Shown one piece after another: positions 1 to 9,025 of a stretch of 64,000 bases of DNA. The position numbers and the translations under genes are program-made. The first letter of the stretch is position 1, and every line of letters begins with the position of its first letter. The DNA comes from Roseovarius albus (lineage in GTDB: Bacteria; Pseudomonadota; Alphaproteobacteria; Rhodobacterales; Rhodobacteraceae), in assembly GCF_900172335.1 (NCBI RefSeq), contig NZ_FWFX01000010.1, forward strand, positions 1 to 64,000, written 5' to 3'. The notes below the pieces were generated by a model. It had not been told where the DNA came from. It saw nothing but the letters and a program-made list of their open reading frames with translations, and searched no databases.

Positions 1-72
1 AAACAACGCGAAAGGATCAAACTGAAGACGCTCGAAGCGCGGCGCTTGCATCACCGCAAACACGCCGCATAA
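1..72 (+). CDS. 3' end of an unidentified gene (partial)
   Basis: The frame is open from the first base for 23 codons and ends in TAA. The visible tail is very basic (rich in Lys, Arg and His). Nothing in so short a piece identifies a family. It lies directly before an IS3 transposase remnant on the other strand, so it may be part of a mobile element or of an interrupted gene. Confidence 0.3.
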   Translation, partial: KQRERIKLKTLEARRLHHRKHAA

Positions 73-102
73 TCAAACCAACAAGATGAGCCAAACTCTC
101 AC

Positions 103-606
103 TTAGTTTAGGCCCACATTGGTTCCAAAAACTCTGGTGACGGACACCGGGGCCGGTGGGCGGTAGCCCAGAGCACTGTGGGGGCGTTTGGTGTTGTAGT
201 GTTTCCTCCATTTTTCGATGACGACTTGGGCTTCGCGTAGCGTGTAGAAGACCTCCCCGTTCAGCAGTTCATCTCTGAATCGTGCGTTGAAGCTTTCGCA
301 GTATCCATTCTCCCAGGGTGATCCCGGCTCGATGTAGGCTGTTTTTGCGCCGACCGCCGCAATCCAATCCCTGACAGCCTGAGCAATGAACTCTGGGCCG
401 TTATCAGAACGGATGAACTCAGGCTGGCCGTGTTTCATCAGCAGCGGATGTAGCGCGTCCAGAACATCGTTCGCATTCATCTTGGGCCGGACTGCTACGC
501 ACAGCGCCTCACGGGTGTATTCGTCCAGCACCGTCAGCATCTTGTAGCTTCGCCCATTGCTGAGCTTGTCGTGAACGAAGTCGATGGCCCAGATGTGGTT
601 TGGATG
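103..606 (-). pseudogene. IS3-family transposase (OrfB), 3' fragment
   Basis: The C-terminal ~167 residues are a typical rve integrase core of an IS3 (IS407-like) OrfB. They show D in WAIDFV, D in RSDNGPEF and E in WENGYCESF, then the usual HYNTKRPHSALGYRPP tail. The D and E positions in the full open frame are about 105, 164 and 200. The normal N-terminal half (HTH and the YGYRRI region) is missing. Upstream of about base 606 the frame stays open to base 894 but carries unrelated, arginine-rich sequence. No OrfA and no convincing terminal inverted repeats are visible. I read it as a dead remnant cut at its 5' end. The catalytic core itself has no internal stop. Confidence 0.8.
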
Positions 607-1083
607 CGTGAGTAATTTATCCTGTTCTTTCCAAGAAATTTCCCAGTTTAACAATTTAGGAAAATCATTCGAAAATTCCCGTTTTCTTTGTCGAACTCGT
701 AGCCGCCAACGCGGATATCGGAGTAATCTGAAGCTATTCCCTGTATTTTCCCTGATTACAGGGAATTTGCGCTGGAGACTGGCTAGCTCGGGACTGCCTT
801 CCCAGCCAAACACTTCCCTATATTTGATCCTCCACTTCCTAACCAAGCACAACGGAAGGAAGTTGATTGCCGTCAAGGGCTTCTTTTTAGTCACTTACCC
901 TCGGTTGAATGCTGAATTCGGTCAGTTTGCAACGACCAAATTCTCTCATTGACTCATCTTCCTTGCAAATATATTTTCCGCTCAGCTTTCTGTAGAGGGC
1001 TTGACGAGGAGTTCACGTGGATGAAATGGCTTCATCTCAATAATACCGGGCAGATCGAACCCGCTTAGCGCTGCTGGCCACTG
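607..1083. other. gene-free junction between IS remnant and polyamine operon
   Basis: More AT-rich than its flanks. It holds a perfect 9-bp inverted repeat (separate entry) and a small hairpin, GATGAA / TTCATC, at 1020-1036. Open frames exist on both strands but look like read-through of non-coding sequence. From memory, short translated phrases here resemble repeat-like intergenic sequence common in Rhodobacterales. That is an impression, not a search result. The promoter of the polyamine operon should lie in the last ~150 bases, but I see no convincing -35/-10 pair. Confidence 0.4.
737..765. repeat. perfect 9-bp inverted repeat
   Basis: TTCCCTGTA at 737-745 pairs exactly with TACAGGGAA at 757-765 around an 11-base spacer. 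The spacer itself contains TTCCCTG again. It lies in the foreign-looking segment beside the truncated transposase. It could be a dispersed palindromic repeat or a decayed terminator; no T-run follows. Confidence 0.55.
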
Positions 1084-1137
1084 ATGCCGCGCGACCGTAC
1101 TCCCCTCTTCAATACATCACTGCAAAGGTTTGTTCCT

Positions 1138-3027
1138 ATGCTCATCGAACAGCCTCCTTCCGACTCTATTTACGGCATCGGTCGTTGGGGTAAAGGACTG
1201 ATCACCGTTTTACCCAACGGTGATGTTGCTCTGTGTGATCCCGCCCACCCAGAGGCCGCTGCCATCAGCTTGCCGCAAATCCTGCACGATCTGCGGCAGC
1301 GTGGTGTCGCAAGTCCGCTGGTGTTGCGGATCAAAAGTTTTCTGGAAGCGGAAATCCGTCACCTCAACAGCAGCTTTTCCGATGCAATTCGCAAGACCGG
1401 GTATCGGGCACCTTATCGCGGGGTGTTTCCTATCAAGGTGAACCAGCAAGCTCAGGTGGTAGACCGTATTGTGGAATTTGGCCGACAATATGATTACGGG
1501 CTTGAGGCCGGATCAAAACCAGAGCTGGTGATTGCGCTGGCCCATCGTTTGTCGCAAGAGGCGCTTATTGTCTGCAATGGTGTGAAAGATGCGGAGTTTA
1601 TCCGTCTCGCTATCCTGTCTCGGCGATTAGGGTTCAACACTGTCATCGTGCTGGAAAGCCCGAAAGAGGCCGAGATCGTCATAGAGATCGCCCGAGAATT
1701 GGAGATTGAACCGCTCTTGGGTGTGCGGGTCAAGCTGACCAATGAGATCAGTGGAAAGTGGCAGGACAGTTCGGGCGACCGGTCTGCATTTGGCATGAAT
1801 ACCTACCAATTGATGCGGGTGATTGATCGTTTGCGCAACGAAGGGCTATTGCATTGCCTGAAACTGCAGCATTCCCATCTTGGAAGTCAGGTGCCTGATG
1901 TGAACGACGTGCGCCGCTCCGTCACCGAGGCGTGCCGTTATTTCACTGAACTTGCCCGCGAAGGTGTGCCATTGACACACTTGGATTTGGGCGGTGGTTT
2001 GGGGGTGGACTACACCGGTGAAAAGCGGGCGTCTGAGAATTCTATCAATTACACGATGGAAGAGTACTGCACCAACGTGGTGGAAACCGTGGCATATGCC
2101 ATGGATGAAGCGAACGTGGATCACCCGGTTCTGGTGACGGAAAGTGGCCGGGCGATTTCCGCCACCTCGTCTATGCTGATTTTCGACGTGCTCGAAACGA
2201 CACTTTACGATGCACCGGATGCCCCGGCTGTAGAACCAGATGACCATCACTTTTTAACTGATCTAGCGGCGATATCGGGGTACCTTGTTCCGGAACGGGT
2301 GCAAGAATGCTGGAATGATGCGCGTTTCTACCGAGACGAACTGCGCGCTCTGTTTCGGCGTGGCCGTGTAGATCTGCGCCAAATGGCACGGGCTGAGCAG
2401 ACCTATCTGAAGCTCATGGCACGGATCAAGGAAATAACTCATCTCGTCGAGCAAAACAGCGAACTCGACAAAGAACTGCAGAAAATTGCAGACGTCTATC
2501 ACTGCAATTTCTCCGTGTTTCAGTCCCTGCCGGATGTCTGGGCAATCGAACAGCTGCATCCCATCGTGCCATTGCAGATGCTGAACCAAACTCCTGATCG
2601 ACGTGCGGTTCTGTCCGACATCACCTGTGACAGTGATGGCAAGTTGGACAAGTTCATATTGGACGGCGAAATTGCACCCTCGTTGCCGGTCCATTCGCCG
2701 CCCGAAGACCAAACCTACTACTTAGGCGTGTTCTTTGTCGGAGCCTATCAGGAGACCCTGGGCGACCTGCATAACCTTTTTGGGGACACCAACGTGGTGA
2801 CAATTGATCTGCGGCCGGACGGTAAATATGACCTGTTGCACGAGCAAGAAGGAGACACGATCGCGCAGGTGCTCTCCTATGTCGAGTATGATCCGGCCGA
2901 TTGTATCGCAGCATTCCGCAAAATGGTGGATGAGGCGATTTCGGCTGGCCACATCACGGCCAACGAACGCCAGACATTGGTTGGGGCATATCGTGCCTCG
3001 ATGAATGGATATACTTATTTTGAATAA
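1138..3027 (+). CDS. speA: biosynthetic arginine decarboxylase
   Basis: PLP-dependent decarboxylase of the alanine-racemase fold (group IV). It converts arginine to agmatine in the cytoplasm, the first step of polyamine synthesis here. Visible marks are the PLP lysine in the PIKVNQ motif (about residue 100), HSHLGSQ, the glycine loop LDLGGGLGVDY, and the C-terminal ending NGYTYFE seen in SpeA. At 629 residues it is close to the E. coli enzyme. I chose this ATG because a purine-rich AAAGG precedes it and family similarity begins just after. An in-frame ATG at 1084 would add 18 residues but has no ribosome site. It heads a four-gene polyamine operon; the next gene starts 19 bases after its stop. 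Confidence 0.93.
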   Translation: MLIEQPPSDSIYGIGRWGKGLITVLPNGDVALCDPAHPEAAAISLPQILHDLRQRGVASPLVLRIKSFLEAEIRHLNSSFSDAIRKTGYRAPYRGVFPIKVNQQAQVVDRIVEFGRQYDYGLEAGSKPELVIALAHRLSQEALIVCNGVKDAEFIRLAILSRRLGFNTVIVLESPKEAEIVIEIARELEIEPLLGVRVKLTNEISGKWQDSSGDRSAFGMNTYQLMRVIDRLRNEGLLHCLKLQHSHLGSQVPDVNDVRRSVTEACRYFTELAREGVPLTHLDLGGGLGVDYTGEKRASENSINYTMEEYCTNVVETVAYAMDEANVDHPVLVTESGRAISATSSMLIFDVLETTLYDAPDAPAVEPDDHHFLTDLAAISGYLVPERVQECWNDARFYRDELRALFRRGRVDLRQMARAEQTYLKLMARIKEITHLVEQNSELDKELQKIADVYHCNFSVFQSLPDVWAIEQLHPIVPLQMLNQTPDRRAVLSDITCDSDGKLDKFILDGEIAPSLPVHSPPEDQTYYLGVFFVGAYQETLGDLHNLFGDTNVVTIDLRPDGKYDLLHEQEGDTIAQVLSYVEYDPADCIAAFRKMVDEAISAGHITANERQTLVGAYRASMNGYTYFE

Positions 3028-3046
3028 TAACAGTCAGGAGGAACCT

Positions 3047-4258
3047 ATGGGAAAGACACTTGTCGTAGGCGCTGGTGGCGTCAGCCACGCAGCTGTGCAT
3101 AAAATGGCGATGAATTCTGAAATCTTTTCGGAAATTACGTTGGCCAGCCGGACCAAATCCAAATGCGACGCCATTGCTGCCAGCGTCAAAGATCGCGTCG
3201 GTGTGGACATCAAGACTGCGCAATTGGATGCAATGGATACTGATGCGACGGTTGCGCTGATCCGAGAAACCGACGCTGATATATTGGTCAATTTGGCACT
3301 GCCGTATCAGGATTTGAAACTGATGGATGCCTGCCTTGAAGCGGGTTGTCACTATCTCGATACCGCCAACTACGAGCCGGAAGACGAAGCCAAGTTCGAA
3401 TATCACTGGCAATGGGCCTATCAAGACAAGTTCAAAGAGGCTGGACTTATGGCGATCCTTGGTTCGGGTTTCGACCCGGGGGTGACCTCGGTCTTTGCAA
3501 CTTGGCTGAAAAAGCACAAGCTCGACACTATCCGGCAAATCGATGTGCTTGATGCCAATGGCGGCTCGAACGACCAAGCCTTTGCCACCAACTTCAACCC
3601 CGAGATTAACCTGCGTGAAGTGCTGCAAGAAGCGCGCCACTGGGAACACGGCGACTGGCAGACCACGCCAGCCATGACCCATAAGGTCGAGTTCGATTTC
3701 CCGGGCATCGGCCCGAAAAACATGTATTTGATGTACCATGAGGAGCTGGAGAGTCTGTCGACTCACTTCTCGGAAATCGAGCGGGCACGTTTCTGGATGA
3801 CTTTTGGTGATGCGTATATCATGCATGCCAAGGTGCTGGAAAACGTAGGCATGACCCGGATTGACCCGGTGATGCATGACGGGCAGGAAATCATTCCGAT
3901 TCAGTTTCTGAAAACCCTCCTGCCTGATCCTGGTGATCTGGGAGAACAGACCAAAGGAAAGGCCTGCATCGGTGACATTGCCACTGGACAGGCTAAGGAC
4001 GGCTCAGGAGAAAAAACCTACTACATCTACAATATCTGCGATCACGAAGAATGCTTTGCAGAAGTCGGTTCACAGGCGGTGTCCTATACCACCGGCGTTC
4101 CAGCGATGATCGGGACAGCGCAGGTGCTCAAGGGCAACTGGTCACAGCCCGGCGTGTGGAACATGGAGCAGCTCGATCCCGATAATTTCATGGACATGCT
4201 GAATGATCACGGCCTTCCGTGGCAGGTGCATGAACTGGACGGCCCGGTCGATTTCTAA
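3047..4258 (+). CDS. carboxynorspermidine synthase (saccharopine dehydrogenase family)
   Basis: NAD(P)H-dependent reductase that condenses L-aspartate semialdehyde with a diamine (putrescine or 1,3-diaminopropane) to carboxyspermidine or carboxynorspermidine. It starts with a Rossmann motif (VVGAGGVSHAAV, residues ~5-16), has the saccharopine-dehydrogenase-like GSGFDPGVTSVFA segment, and at 403 residues has the usual CANSDH length. The start is fixed by a strong AGGAGG about 6 bases upstream; a possible earlier ATG at 3005 overlaps speA. Its neighbours are the matching decarboxylase plus SpeA and SpeB, so putrescine made in the same operon is the likely substrate. The exact diamine cannot be told from sequence. 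Confidence 0.9.
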   Translation: MGKTLVVGAGGVSHAAVHKMAMNSEIFSEITLASRTKSKCDAIAASVKDRVGVDIKTAQLDAMDTDATVALIRETDADILVNLALPYQDLKLMDACLEAGCHYLDTANYEPEDEAKFEYHWQWAYQDKFKEAGLMAILGSGFDPGVTSVFATWLKKHKLDTIRQIDVLDANGGSNDQAFATNFNPEINLREVLQEARHWEHGDWQTTPAMTHKVEFDFPGIGPKNMYLMYHEELESLSTHFSEIERARFWMTFGDAYIMHAKVLENVGMTRIDPVMHDGQEIIPIQFLKTLLPDPGDLGEQTKGKACIGDIATGQAKDGSGEKTYYIYNICDHEECFAEVGSQAVSYTTGVPAMIGTAQVLKGNWSQPGVWNMEQLDPDNFMDMLNDHGLPWQVHELDGPVDF

Positions 4259-4287
4259 GAGGCCAGAGGCGTGACGAACCGGTGGGT

Positions 4288-4330
4288 GGCGCATTGCGCC
4301 GCCCCTTGGGGCGGGCCGGCACGGCCCGGC
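4288..4330. repeat. three consecutive GC-rich hairpins inside the polyamine operon
   Basis: In the 110-base gap between synthase and decarboxylase, three GC palindromes follow each other: GGCGC-ATT-GCGCC (4288-4300), GCCCC-TT-GGGGC (4301-4312) and GGGCC-N5-GGCCC (4313-4327). No T-run follows. The stack could stabilise upstream mRNA or attenuate; function is unknown. Confidence 0.45.
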
Positions 4331-4368
4331 ATTCAACCGGGTGTGATATCTTGAACAGGAGCCGCTGC

Positions 4369-5538
4369 ATGGCCGATATGATGCAAACTCAGGCCGGAGA
4401 TGCCGGCGTTTTTCGTAACTTCGACTTGAACCGCGTTCCCTCGCCTTGTTTCGTTGTCGATGAAAAAGCAGTGGAGCGTAACCTTGTGGTCCTCAAGGAA
4501 GTTGCAGACCGATCGGGTGCGCATATTCTGAGTGCATTAAAAGCCTTCTCCATGTTTTCACTGGCACCTTTGGTCCGGCAGTATCTTGGCGGCACCTGTG
4601 CCAGCGGCGTGTTCGAGGCCCGATTAGGGCGCGAAGAATACGGCGGTGAAGTTGCGACGTTCTGTGCTGGATACAAGGCGCAGGATATGGCCGAGATTCT
4701 GGACCTTTCGGATCACATCATCTTTAACAGCCCCGCTCAGAAAGGCCGGTTTCTAGATCAGGCACAGGCTGCGGGCGTCCAGGTGGGATTGCGCATCAAC
4801 CCTGAGCATTCCGAAGGCGAAATTCCGAAATACGATCCCTGCGCCCCTTGTTCACGGCTTGGGACACCCGTCAGCGCCCTGAACGCCGAAACTATGGCCG
4901 GGGTGGATGGTATTCACATGCACACGCTGTGTGAACAAGGTTTCGAGCCGTTGGCACGGACTTGGGCAGCGGTTGAACCGAGTTTGGCCCCGTATCTGCC
5001 GGACCTGAAATGGGTGAATTTTGGCGGTGGGCATCATATCACCCGTGCCGATTATGATCGCGAGGCGCTGATCGCATTCCTTCAGAAGGTGCGCGCCAAG
5101 CACGGCGTTGAAGTCTATCTCGAACCTGGTGAAGCCGTGGCGCTGGATGCGGGCATTCTGGTCGGCGAAATTCTGGACCTTCCGGTTAATGGCATGTCTC
5201 TTGCCATCGCCGATATCTCGGCGACCTGCCACATGCCCGACGTGATCGAAGCCCCGTACCGCCCGGCGCTGATGGACGAGGCCGAGAGCGGAACTACCTA
5301 CCGTCTGGGTGGCCCATCCTGTCTCGCCGGGGATGTGGTTGGGGATTACACATGGGCCAAACCACTGAAGGTCGGCAAGCGTTTCGCCTTTCTCGATCAG
5401 GCCCATTACTCGATGGTGAAAACCAACACGTTCAATGGCGTTCCCCTGCCCGCCATTGCCATATGGAACAGCGAAACCGACGAACTGAAAGTAGTGAAGC
5501 AGTTTGGCTACGATGACTTCAAAGCGAGGCTCTCATGA
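4369..5538 (+). CDS. nspC: carboxynorspermidine decarboxylase
   Basis: PLP enzyme of the group IV (alanine racemase fold) decarboxylases that turns carboxy(nor)spermidine into (nor)spermidine. Recognisable segments are SPCFVVDEKAVERNL at the N-terminus, LSALKAFSMFS (PLP lysine, with the Ala-Leu-Lys-Ala-Phe context typical of NspC), WVNFGGGHHITR (phosphate loop), YLEPGEAVAL, and GPSCLAGDVVGDY. The last carries the active-site Cys from the partner subunit. Length is 389 residues. The start follows CAGGAG by 7 bases; an in-frame ATG at 4282 lies inside the hairpin-rich leader and is unlikely. It overlaps speB by ATGA, implying translational coupling. Confidence 0.92.
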   Translation: MADMMQTQAGDAGVFRNFDLNRVPSPCFVVDEKAVERNLVVLKEVADRSGAHILSALKAFSMFSLAPLVRQYLGGTCASGVFEARLGREEYGGEVATFCAGYKAQDMAEILDLSDHIIFNSPAQKGRFLDQAQAAGVQVGLRINPEHSEGEIPKYDPCAPCSRLGTPVSALNAETMAGVDGIHMHTLCEQGFEPLARTWAAVEPSLAPYLPDLKWVNFGGGHHITRADYDREALIAFLQKVRAKHGVEVYLEPGEAVALDAGILVGEILDLPVNGMSLAIADISATCHMPDVIEAPYRPALMDEAESGTTYRLGGPSCLAGDVVGDYTWAKPLKVGKRFAFLDQAHYSMVKTNTFNGVPLPAIAIWNSETDELKVVKQFGYDDFKARLS

Positions 5539-6383
5539 GCGTTTTTCTGGACAGCGAACTGACCCAAGGCGAGCGCGAAGAAGATGCGCGGTTTCATGTC
5601 ATTCCGGTACCGCTGGAAAGAACTGTTTCCTATGGCTCGGGCACAGAGGCCGGGCCTGCGGCGATTATCGAAGCATCTAATGAACTTGAGCGCCTGTGCA
5701 AGGGCGCTGAACCCTGCGCAGAGGGAATTTACACCCATGCCCCGGTTGATTGCACCGGCCCCCTGCCCGAGGTAATGGAACGCATTGCCTCCCAAACCGA
5801 AGCGGCTGTGAAAGCCGGGAAAATTCCCGTGACACTCGGGGGAGAGCATTCCCTGAGCTTCGGCGCCGTTTCCGGAGTGGCACGCGCGTTGAAACAACCC
5901 ATCGGCATCGTTCAGATCGACGCCCATGCGGATCTGCGTATTGCCTATCAGGGCGAAAAGCACTCTCATGCATCGGTCATGCATCTGTTGGCTGAAGAAG
6001 GCATTCGTCTTGCGCAATTCGGTGTGCGCGCACTCTGCCCGCAAGAGGCAGAAAGCCGTCTCGACAACAATGTCTTCTATGTCGATGCTGAAGAACTGGT
6101 GACCGGAAATTTGCTGTCGGTAGAACTGCCTGAAGATTTTCCTGAACTGGTCTATGTAAGCTTTGACGTAGATGGGCTCGACCCAAGCCAGATGCCCGCG
6201 ACCGGAACGCCGGTTCCTGGTGGGTTATCTTTCTATCAGGCATTGCAATTGGTGGAAAACGCACTGAACAAGCGGCGCTGTGTTGGTTTTGACGTGGTCG
6301 AACTCGCGCCCAATGGCGAGGCGGCATGGGATTTCACGGCGGCTCAGATTACTTACCGCTTAATGGCGGCTTGCTGTCCTTAG
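5535..6383 (+). CDS. speB: agmatinase
   Basis: Ureohydrolase that splits agmatine into putrescine and urea. It has the binuclear manganese ligands of the family: GGEHS (His ~105), DAHADLR (~129-135) and SFDVDGLDP further on, with the conserved ATGTPVPGG segment. It has 282 residues, slightly shorter than typical. Agmatinase rather than arginase or guanidinobutyrase is inferred from the SpeA partner in the operon. Its ATG overlaps the stop of the upstream decarboxylase. With SpeA it supplies putrescine for the carboxyspermidine route, so the operon needs no S-adenosylmethionine decarboxylase. Confidence 0.9.
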   Translation: MSVFLDSELTQGEREEDARFHVIPVPLERTVSYGSGTEAGPAAIIEASNELERLCKGAEPCAEGIYTHAPVDCTGPLPEVMERIASQTEAAVKAGKIPVTLGGEHSLSFGAVSGVARALKQPIGIVQIDAHADLRIAYQGEKHSHASVMHLLAEEGIRLAQFGVRALCPQEAESRLDNNVFYVDAEELVTGNLLSVELPEDFPELVYVSFDVDGLDPSQMPATGTPVPGGLSFYQALQLVENALNKRRCVGFDVVELAPNGEAAWDFTAAQITYRLMAACCP

Positions 6384-6632
6384 CATAAATTGGGCGAACA
6401 GGGTATTGCTCTGAAAATTGCGGTCAATGGTAAGTGCTGCGCCAGACGGCTTCCCTTCAAGTGTCAGCTGTTTGGAGATAGACTTGCCATTCCGGGTTCC
6501 TCTCGGCTAGCAAACACGTCCAAAAGATAAAGCGTAAAACGCGCCGATGGTTTTCGGCTGAAAAAAGTCCGGATTGTTCTGGATAACCTTAGCTGGGAGG
6601 GTTCGATTGTGAACCACTTGCGTTGGGCTGTG

Positions 6633-7811
6633 TTAAACCTTCCGCACAAAGGTTTTTGCCTCAGAACCAGTGGTAAGCAACCGCGCCAGATAGCGTTGGA
6701 ACTCCCAGATGGTTTGCTCTTTTGGAGAAAGGCGGCCGGGTTGTGCTGAAAGTGCTGCTGCATTGCGCGCAATGGCTGCTGTGACAGGTTTATCCTCCCC
6801 ATTGATCGCATGAAAGCTGGCTTTCAGCTCCGCGACACGCGCATCAAACTCTGACCCGTCAGGCATCGCATCGGGATGAACATCAACGCCCCAAAACACA
6901 CGGACCTTGTTCGTTTCAATCGGCATCAGCGACATCCAGAATGTCCGCTCGGCAGACACCGAAGCCATCTGCGCCGGAAAAGCACCAAAAAGGGGAACAC
7001 AATTGACCTCATCCTCGCTCAAATCAGGATTTGGGTTTGACATCGCTTCGCTATACTCGAACGCGACACCTGGATTGCGGCCCTGTGTGTACAGGCAATA
7101 CCCAGGCCCACCCGTGATGACATGAGCGTGCTGCGTCGGCAGGACCTTTTCGACCGTGTCTTTGTGCACGGCAAAGAGGTGATAGGGTTCCATGAAATTC
7201 TGAAACAGGATCTTCCAGTTCGTGTCCCAAACCTCGTCGACGCGAAACAAGGTTCTATAGCTGGCGACATTGTAGTTGGCCAGAAGTTTGGCCAATGGCG
7301 CCAGCCGAGGTGCAAGAGGTTCGGCGTCAGGGTCCAGATTGACATAGACCCAACCCAACCATTCCTCGACCGCGAACTGCGGCAAGCGGCAGGTGCTTTT
7401 GTCGAAGTTATCACGCATATGCACAGCCCCGATAAGTTGGCCGTCCAAATTATATGTCCAGGCGTGATAGGGGCAGGTGATCTTACCGCGCAGGGTCCCT
7501 TCGCCTTCAAGCAGGCTCATCATCCGGTGGCGGCATATGTTGGACATGGCACGCAACTCACCATCATGATCACGAAGGACGACAACATCATCGCTGCTGA
7601 TGGTGGTAACGCGGTAATCGCCGGGATTTTGAAACTCATCAGAGCGGCCCACACAGATCCATTCGTGATTAAAGATCCGGGTGCGTTCCAGCTCTAGAAA
7701 TTCTTGGGATGTATAAACCTGCGGCGGGGTCGCTTCTGATTGGTCCTCTGGTAGCGCCGCATTCTTGCGTACGGCTTCAAGCAAGTCAGACAATGGCATG
7801 TTGGGTTGCAT
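6633..7811 (-). CDS. Rieske non-heme iron oxygenase, alpha subunit (Glu-type)
   Basis: Catalytic subunit of a Rieske oxygenase, 392 residues. The [2Fe-2S] ligands are Cys93-x-His95 and Cys113-x2-His116. The mononuclear iron site is NFMEPYH-x4-H with Glu208, His211 and His216. A Glu instead of the usual Asp between the two centres is a mark of alpha-3 enzymes acting on quaternary amines (CntA/GbcA type), so an N-methylated substrate is possible but unproven. No reductase gene is adjacent. It is last in a minus-strand run GntR - ArgE-like - Rieske, 29 bases after the deacylase. Domain confidence is high; substrate unknown. Confidence 0.85.
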   Translation of the reverse strand: MQPNMPLSDLLEAVRKNAALPEDQSEATPPQVYTSQEFLELERTRIFNHEWICVGRSDEFQNPGDYRVTTISSDDVVVLRDHDGELRAMSNICRHRMMSLLEGEGTLRGKITCPYHAWTYNLDGQLIGAVHMRDNFDKSTCRLPQFAVEEWLGWVYVNLDPDAEPLAPRLAPLAKLLANYNVASYRTLFRVDEVWDTNWKILFQNFMEPYHLFAVHKDTVEKVLPTQHAHVITGGPGYCLYTQGRNPGVAFEYSEAMSNPNPDLSEDEVNCVPLFGAFPAQMASVSAERTFWMSLMPIETNKVRVFWGVDVHPDAMPDGSEFDARVAELKASFHAINGEDKPVTAAIARNAAALSAQPGRLSPKEQTIWEFQRYLARLLTTGSEAKTFVRKV

Positions 7812-7840
7812 TTTGCGGCCTCATAGCTTGGTCTAAGCAC

Positions 7841-9004
7841 TCATTGCGACAATCGCTCGGCCAGTTTGCGCAGGAACTCTAGACCCTGCGACAATTCTCC
7901 AAGCTCGATATATTCATCTGCCTTGTGGGCGCGCCCGATATCACCAGCGCCAAAAACAACGGTCGAGAGACCTGCATCGCTGAAGTACCCTGCATCGGTG
8001 CCGAAGGAGACGACATCGGTGTCATTAATGCCGGTTATACCACTTACAAACTCAATCGCTGCCGCTGCATTTTGATCATCCAAGGGGGGAACATCTACTT
8101 CGGTGATGATGCGAATGTCTGCCTTTTCACTGACTCTGCGCATATCAGGTAAGATGTGGGTCGCGACGTACTCTTCGAGCTTCGCGATGACGGCTGCGCC
8201 ATCTTCTCCAGGCATGGGGCGGTATTCCCAATCGAAGTTGCACCAGCCCGCTGTTGCATTTCTGGCGGCGCCGCCTTCAATCATTCCGACGTTGAAGGTC
8301 GGATATGGCGGATTGAAGGGGGATCCGGCAATCGGATTCGCTGCTCTTTGCGTATTCATGTCTTCGATTTTTGTAATCAGTTTCACGGCGGCTGCAATCG
8401 CACTGACCCCATTTCTGGGGTCGCAAGAATGTGCTTCCATCCCTGTGATCTCCGTGCGCATCTCAAACCCGCCTTTGTGGCCGGTCACGATTTTCATTTC
8501 AGTTGGCTCCCCCACGATGATGACGCTGGGCTGCAAACCCATGTTTGCAAAGCTGCTGAGGAGGACTGGCATCCCCAGCCCGCCTATTTCCTCATCAAAC
8601 GTAAAGGCGATGTGGATTGGCTTCGTTAAATCAGCAGCCATGAAGCGCGGAACTGATGCCAACACGCAGGCAAGGAACCCCTTCATATCCACCGAGCCTC
8701 GCCCGTACAGCCGCTCGCCCTTACGTGTTAAAGTAAAAGGATCGGTCTGCCAGTTTTGGCCCTCTACCGGCACGACATCAGTATGGCCATTCAATACGAC
8801 ACCGCCATCAACCTCTGGGCCAATGGTCGCGAACAGATTGGCGCGCTCACCCGTTTCATCGAAGCTCAAAGCAGACGATACACCGTGGTCAGTCAGATAG
8901 TCCTGAATATACGTGATGCTCTCATCTGTTGGACGCCCTGAGATACTTGGGAATTCAACAAGCCGCTCCAGTATGCTCACTGTGTTTTCAAGAATATCAG
9001 ACAC
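7841..9004 (-). CDS. M20 family deacylase, acetylornithine deacetylase (ArgE)-like
   Basis: Zinc-dependent M20 hydrolase of 387 residues. Visible elements are LNGHTDVVPV (His74, Asp76), the GRGSVDMKG bridging Asp (Asp106), and the FDEEIGG catalytic Glu pair (138-139). The family removes acyl groups from N-acyl amino acids, classically N-acetylornithine. Here it sits between a GntR regulator and a Rieske oxygenase, opposite a DoeA/EutD-like hydrolase. A catabolic role, removing an acetyl or similar group from a diamino acid derivative, is therefore at least as likely as arginine biosynthesis. This is inference from context. Confidence 0.82.
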   Translation of the reverse strand: MSDILENTVSILERLVEFPSISGRPTDESITYIQDYLTDHGVSSALSFDETGERANLFATIGPEVDGGVVLNGHTDVVPVEGQNWQTDPFTLTRKGERLYGRGSVDMKGFLACVLASVPRFMAADLTKPIHIAFTFDEEIGGLGMPVLLSSFANMGLQPSVIIVGEPTEMKIVTGHKGGFEMRTEITGMEAHSCDPRNGVSAIAAAVKLITKIEDMNTQRAANPIAGSPFNPPYPTFNVGMIEGGAARNATAGWCNFDWEYRPMPGEDGAAVIAKLEEYVATHILPDMRRVSEKADIRIITEVDVPPLDDQNAAAAIEFVSGITGINDTDVVSFGTDAGYFSDAGLSTVVFGAGDIGRAHKADEYIELGELSQGLEFLRKLAERLSQ

Positions 9005-9025
9005 GCTACCCCCATTGTACGAATA

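Noticed and set aside
584..952. 122-codon plus-strand frame opposite the transposase junction
   Set aside because: It spans the IS edge and the palindromic segment, lacks a ribosome site, and its translation looks like repeat-derived noise.
2954..3877. 307-codon minus-strand frame
   Set aside because: Lies wholly opposite the carboxynorspermidine synthase, whose frame shows clear family motifs; it is a shadow.
8103..8900. 265-codon plus-strand frame
   Set aside because: Shadow of the M20 deacylase gene; Ser/Pro-rich translation with no domain.
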